The notes below the pieces were generated by a model, which was not told the DNA's origin, did not search any database, and was given only the letters and a program-made list of their open reading frames with translations. This document shows positions 7,494 through 8,926 of a DNA stretch of 8,926 nucleotides, piece after piece. The stretch covers positions 1 to 8,926 of the forward strand of contig CBFHRN010000075.1 of the NCBI GenBank assembly GCA_965658275.1, given 5' to 3'. Made by a program: the position numbers and the translations under genes. This DNA is from Croceimicrobium sp965658275. Its GTDB lineage: Bacteria > Bacteroidota > Bacteroidia > Flavobacteriales > Schleiferiaceae. Each line of letters opens with the position of its first letter. The stretch's first letter is position 1.

Positions 7494-7830
7494 AGCTAAG
7501 TTATTGGGGTTAATTAGAAAGGCCCTTCTGCTTCAATAATTCATGAAGCTCCATGGGATAAGTCAAATTAATGCTTTGAATTTTCCCAATCCAAAAAGCG
7601 GAGCAATCCCTTAAAACCATCAGGGCTTTATATATAGCGCTCCAGCACAAATAATATTGCCTAGACAACTTTTAGAAATTACTACCAAACGTAGAGGCCA
7701 TACCTAACTATACCTCCTAAAAATTCATCCCTCTCCAAGCCTCTTTTACCTGCTCCCTATCGCATGCCCCTTGGTACCCCCGCCATATTCTTTCCATCGC
7801 CTTAGATAATGAGCCAGCCCCAACTCCACC
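7494..7830 (-). other. 337-bp space holding short coding-like fragments on the minus strand
   Basis: Between the 103-residue ORF and the exported protein, the minus frame that continues past the ORF's stop stays protein-like with four interrupting stops. It reads a 26-codon ATG ORF at 7717-7797 (contains MERIWRGYQGACDREQ, ends RGMNF), then a 53-codon open stretch at 7513-7671. The reading frame is the same as that of the ORF ending at 7831. This fits eroded genes or a chain of very small ORFs; nothing on the plus strand is comparable. Confidence 0.4.
7510..7620 (-). pseudogene. Possible small ORF (36 aa) or C-terminal gene remnant
   Basis: An ATG at 7620 opens 36 codons (including DCSAFWIGKIQSINLTY and PMELHELLKQKG) to TAA at 7510-7512. 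The frame is open further upstream to a TAA at 7672-7674, and that extension also looks protein-like (YYLCWSAIYKAL). This suggests the C-terminal end of a once longer gene rather than a designed micro-protein. It lies 16 nt before the ATG of the exported protein, an operon-like spacing. No family is recognised. Confidence 0.3.
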
Positions 7831-8142
7831 CTACTGCGCTTTTAGGGCGATCCAACTCTTATACTGCTTTAGCTTTGGCAAATCCTGTTTGGGCAATACC
7901 AAAAAGCCTTTCGCCTGAGTGATTGCCACATAAGGACCCTGTCCTTGCCGAGGACCATGGTAAACGGCTCCCACCGAGCCATCAAAATGCAGACTGAGCA
8001 AGGTATAATCCCAAAGGCGCTCCAAGTGAAGTAGAATTAAAAAATGGGGGCTACTTGACTCCACAAAAAAGGCTTCTCCGGATTCGAGAGGCTCAACCTG
8101 AAGATGTGAGGAAGAATCAATAAGCCAAGGCAAATTATTCAA
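7831..8142 (-). CDS. Hypothetical protein, TTG start, possibly frameshifted at its 5' end
   Basis: Unrecognised 103-residue ORF with no signal peptide or membrane helix; likely cytosolic and beta-rich, judging by alternating segments such as FLILLHLERL, YTLLSLHFDG, YVAITQAKGFLVLP. There is no ATG anywhere in the frame; the TTG at 8142 is the first usable start and GTG at codon 28 the next. An 11-codon ATG ORF (8139-8174) overlaps this start by 4 nt (TTGA), so either the TTG is reached by translational coupling or the two pieces were one gene split by an indel. The same frame continues protein-like after the TAG. It may be a degrading gene. The function is unknown. Confidence 0.5.
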   Translation of the reverse strand: MNNLPWLIDSSSHLQVEPLESGEAFFVESSSPHFLILLHLERLWDYTLLSLHFDGSVGAVYHGPRQGQGPYVAITQAKGFLVLPKQDLPKLKQYKSWIALKAQ

Positions 8143-8174
8143 GTCCCAGTTTCAGAATCGGGTAGCCCTTTCAT
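8139..8174 (-). other. 11-codon leader ORF overlapping the TTG start
   Basis: ATG at 8174, directly preceded by GGAGAGG after an A7 run, encodes MKGLPDSETGT and stops at TGA 8141-8139, sharing TTGA with the putative TTG start of the next ORF. The Shine-Dalgarno-like GGAG sits only 3 nt from the ATG, closer than ideal. It is a candidate coupled leader peptide, or the true 5' end of the downstream gene before a frameshift. Confidence 0.35.
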
Positions 8175-8195
8175 CCTCTCCTTTTTTTCACAAAA

Positions 8196-8250
8196 ACCGT
8201 TCGTCGAAGAAAAACGACAGTTTATCGAAGAAATACTTTCGATGAACGAA
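8196..8250. promoter_or_regulatory. LytTR-type response-regulator binding site: direct repeat plus inverted third copy
   Basis: ACCGTTCGT (8196-8204) and ACAGTTTAT (8217-8225) both fit the published LytTR consensus [TA][AC][CA]GTTN[AG][TG] at all nine positions and are separated by exactly 12 bp (21 bp start to start, two helical turns), the spacing used by AlgR/AgrA/LytR-type regulators. Both are followed by CGAAGAAA, extending the repeat. A third copy on the opposite strand (TTCGTTCAT, 8250-8242) fits 8 of 9. The site lies between a leftward ORF and the rightward -7 element at 8279. No LytTR regulator is encoded in the window, so it would be controlled in trans. Confidence 0.72.
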
Positions 8251-8278
8251 ATTCAGTCTCGGCAAAGATGGCTCCAAC

Positions 8279-8286
8279 TAAATTTG
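8279..8286 (+). promoter_or_regulatory. Bacteroidota -7 promoter element TAAATTTG
   Basis: Exact match to TAnnTTTG, the -7 element of the Bacteroidota primary sigma factor. The place where a TTTG/TTG -33 box would be expected (about 8254-8261) has none, as is common for activator-dependent promoters, and the LytTR sites lie just upstream. The expected transcription start is near 8291-8294. Confidence 0.6.
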
Positions 8287-8290
8287 GACC

Positions 8291-8394
8291 ATAGATAGGT
8301 TTTTAAGGTTAAAAAGCTCAGTCCGATTAAAGAGGAAGGAAAGTAGGTGAAGGAGTAGGCTATAGAGGGGAAGCATATCGGACTGGGCTTTTTT
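8291..8394 (+). ncRNA. Candidate LytTR-controlled small RNA with purine-rich loop
   Basis: Predicted transcript of about 104 nt, starting 5-8 nt after the -7 element and ending in the U-tract of the hairpin. It has a short AU-rich 5' part with AGAUAGG and UUUUUAAGG, then a 17-bp stem enclosing a 49-nt loop (8328-8376). Forty of the 49 loop bases are purines, with repeated GAGG, AGGA, GGUGAAGGAG and GAGGGG. No ORF with a plausible start fits inside. The rightward terminator has no upstream plus-strand gene to serve, which argues for an independent transcript. The loop could pair with C/U-rich targets or bind a protein. I recognise no named family; existence is inferred from promoter plus terminator, without conservation data. 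Confidence 0.6.
8311..8394 (+). terminator. 17-bp hairpin with flanking A- and T-tracts (intrinsic, possibly bidirectional)
   Basis: Left arm AAAAAGCTCAGTCCGAT (8311-8327) pairs with right arm ATCGGACTGGGCTTTTT (8377-8393), with a single T-G wobble. The T-run ends at 8394 and the complementary A-run lies on the left, so it could stop RNA polymerase in both directions. The 49-nt loop is far longer than in ordinary terminators, so the structure probably doubles as the body of a small RNA. Confidence 0.75.
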
Positions 8395-8497
8395 CATTTC
8401 TCAATCCCAAAGGCTTTTCGTTCGTAAAAAAAATTGGTAGCTTACCGCAAGAATTAAAGTCATTTGACGTTCATGTAAGGCTCCCTAAACTAATGTC

Positions 8498-8875
8498 ATG
8501 AGAAAAGCACTGCCTCTACTTCTAGTTGGTTTCATTTTAATCATTGCCACTATTTCGAACCCTCCTCAAGAGCGTCATCAGGAAGTTTTGGAGAAAAGGC
8601 TCAAAGAATTCTTTGCGGAAAAAATGGAAATTAAGGAAGCCGAGGAAGAAGATGGTTTGGGTAGAGTCGTACTAGGCCTAGGCAAAATTTTCGGAAATGC
8701 CTTGATTGATCTGGCCATCGAAAATAAAGTCACCGCCGACAATTACCTTTTCTTTTCCCTTACCAAGGTACCTCATGAAGGCGAGGAAAAAATCATTGGC
8801 ATCGGCATTTTCGGCAATGTGTTCATCACCCAAGAATTGGAAAAAGCCTTGGAAGAAGGCTGGTTTGAGGAATAA
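8498..8875 (+). CDS. DUF4359-like membrane-anchored protein
   Basis: A 125-residue protein with an N-terminal hydrophobic helix (about residues 4-20, MRKALPLLLVGFILIIATIS) that acts as membrane anchor or uncleaved signal. It is followed by the NPPQERHQEVLEKRL segment and a highly charged helix (to about 55). The C-terminal half contains VTADNYLFFSLTKV, then a short charged turn, then KIIGIGIFGNVFI, which resembles the DUF4359 family of small bacterial proteins in length and in the NP and FSLTKV..GIGIFG features. The function of that family is unknown. The ATG at 8498 is the natural start, because the hydrophobic helix begins at once. Upstream sequence has only a poor -7 match (GTCATTTG, 8459-8466). 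It stands about 100 nt behind the hairpin at 8311-8394 and is probably transcribed separately from the candidate small RNA. Confidence 0.75.
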   Translation: MRKALPLLLVGFILIIATISNPPQERHQEVLEKRLKEFFAEKMEIKEAEEEDGLGRVVLGLGKIFGNALIDLAIENKVTADNYLFFSLTKVPHEGEEKIIGIGIFGNVFITQELEKALEEGWFEE

Positions 8876-8926
8876 TCAGACTAGAGTTCGAAGGCTCGCT
8901 GCAAGGAAGCAAGGAGGCAACGAAGG

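Noticed and set aside
8198..8248. Short repeats that might suggest a CRISPR or iteron array
   Set aside because: Only three copies, one inverted, with 21-bp phasing that exactly fits the LytTR operator rule; no spacers, no cas or rep genes.
8417..8474. Further LytTR-like half-sites TTCGTTCGT (8417-8425) and GACGTTCAT (8466-8474) before the DUF4359-like gene
   Set aside because: Each misses one consensus position and they are 49 bp apart, not the 21-22 bp needed for a working pair.
1..8926. tRNA, rRNA, transposase or integrase genes
   Set aside because: No cloverleaf-like or rRNA-like sequence and no transposase or recombinase motif was seen on either strand.

Overview
The window looks like a chromosomal stretch of a marine-type Bacteroidota, most likely Flavobacteriales (Cryomorphaceae-like). 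The evidence is a giant PKD-repeat surface protein ending in a type B (CHU_C / gliding-motility-associated) sorting domain, a PorP/SprF-family partner directly behind it, signal peptides ending in SAQ, WGQ or QAQ, little use of Shine-Dalgarno sites, and one exact Bacteroidota -7 promoter element (TAnnTTTG). GC content is in the mid-40s by eye.

Left half (1-5413, + strand): a SprB/SprF-like type IX secretion pair. The PKD protein is cut off by the window start; 1439 codons are present. It carries about 14 tandem PKD/Ig-like units and the C-terminal sorting domain. The PorP/SprF gene starts on a GTG inside the last codons of the PKD gene (20-nt overlap), so the two are probably translationally coupled. 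The PorP/SprF-like protein is expected to serve export or surface anchoring of the adhesin.

Middle (5414-6737): a secreted DNA/RNA non-specific endonuclease on the minus strand, with two copies of a Cys3His module at its C terminus. Its stop codon directly abuts that of porP/sprF. Divergent from it is a 64-residue two-helix membrane protein resembling the PLDc_N family.

Right part (6738-8926): a gene-poor region with three long spaces. It contains a small exported protein (minus), a 103-residue unrecognised ORF with a TTG start (minus), several short coding-like fragments on the minus strand that look like eroded genes, and a DUF4359-like membrane-anchored protein (plus).

The most interesting element lies at 8196-8394. 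An exact LytTR-type direct repeat (two 9-bp sites, 12-bp spacer) plus an inverted third site is followed by an exact -7 element with no recognisable -33. About 5 nt further a predicted RNA of about 104 nt begins, ending in a 17-bp hairpin with a 49-nt, 82% purine loop and a U-tract. No protein gene lies between promoter and hairpin, so I read it as a probable LytTR-activated small RNA. I cannot assign it to a named family.
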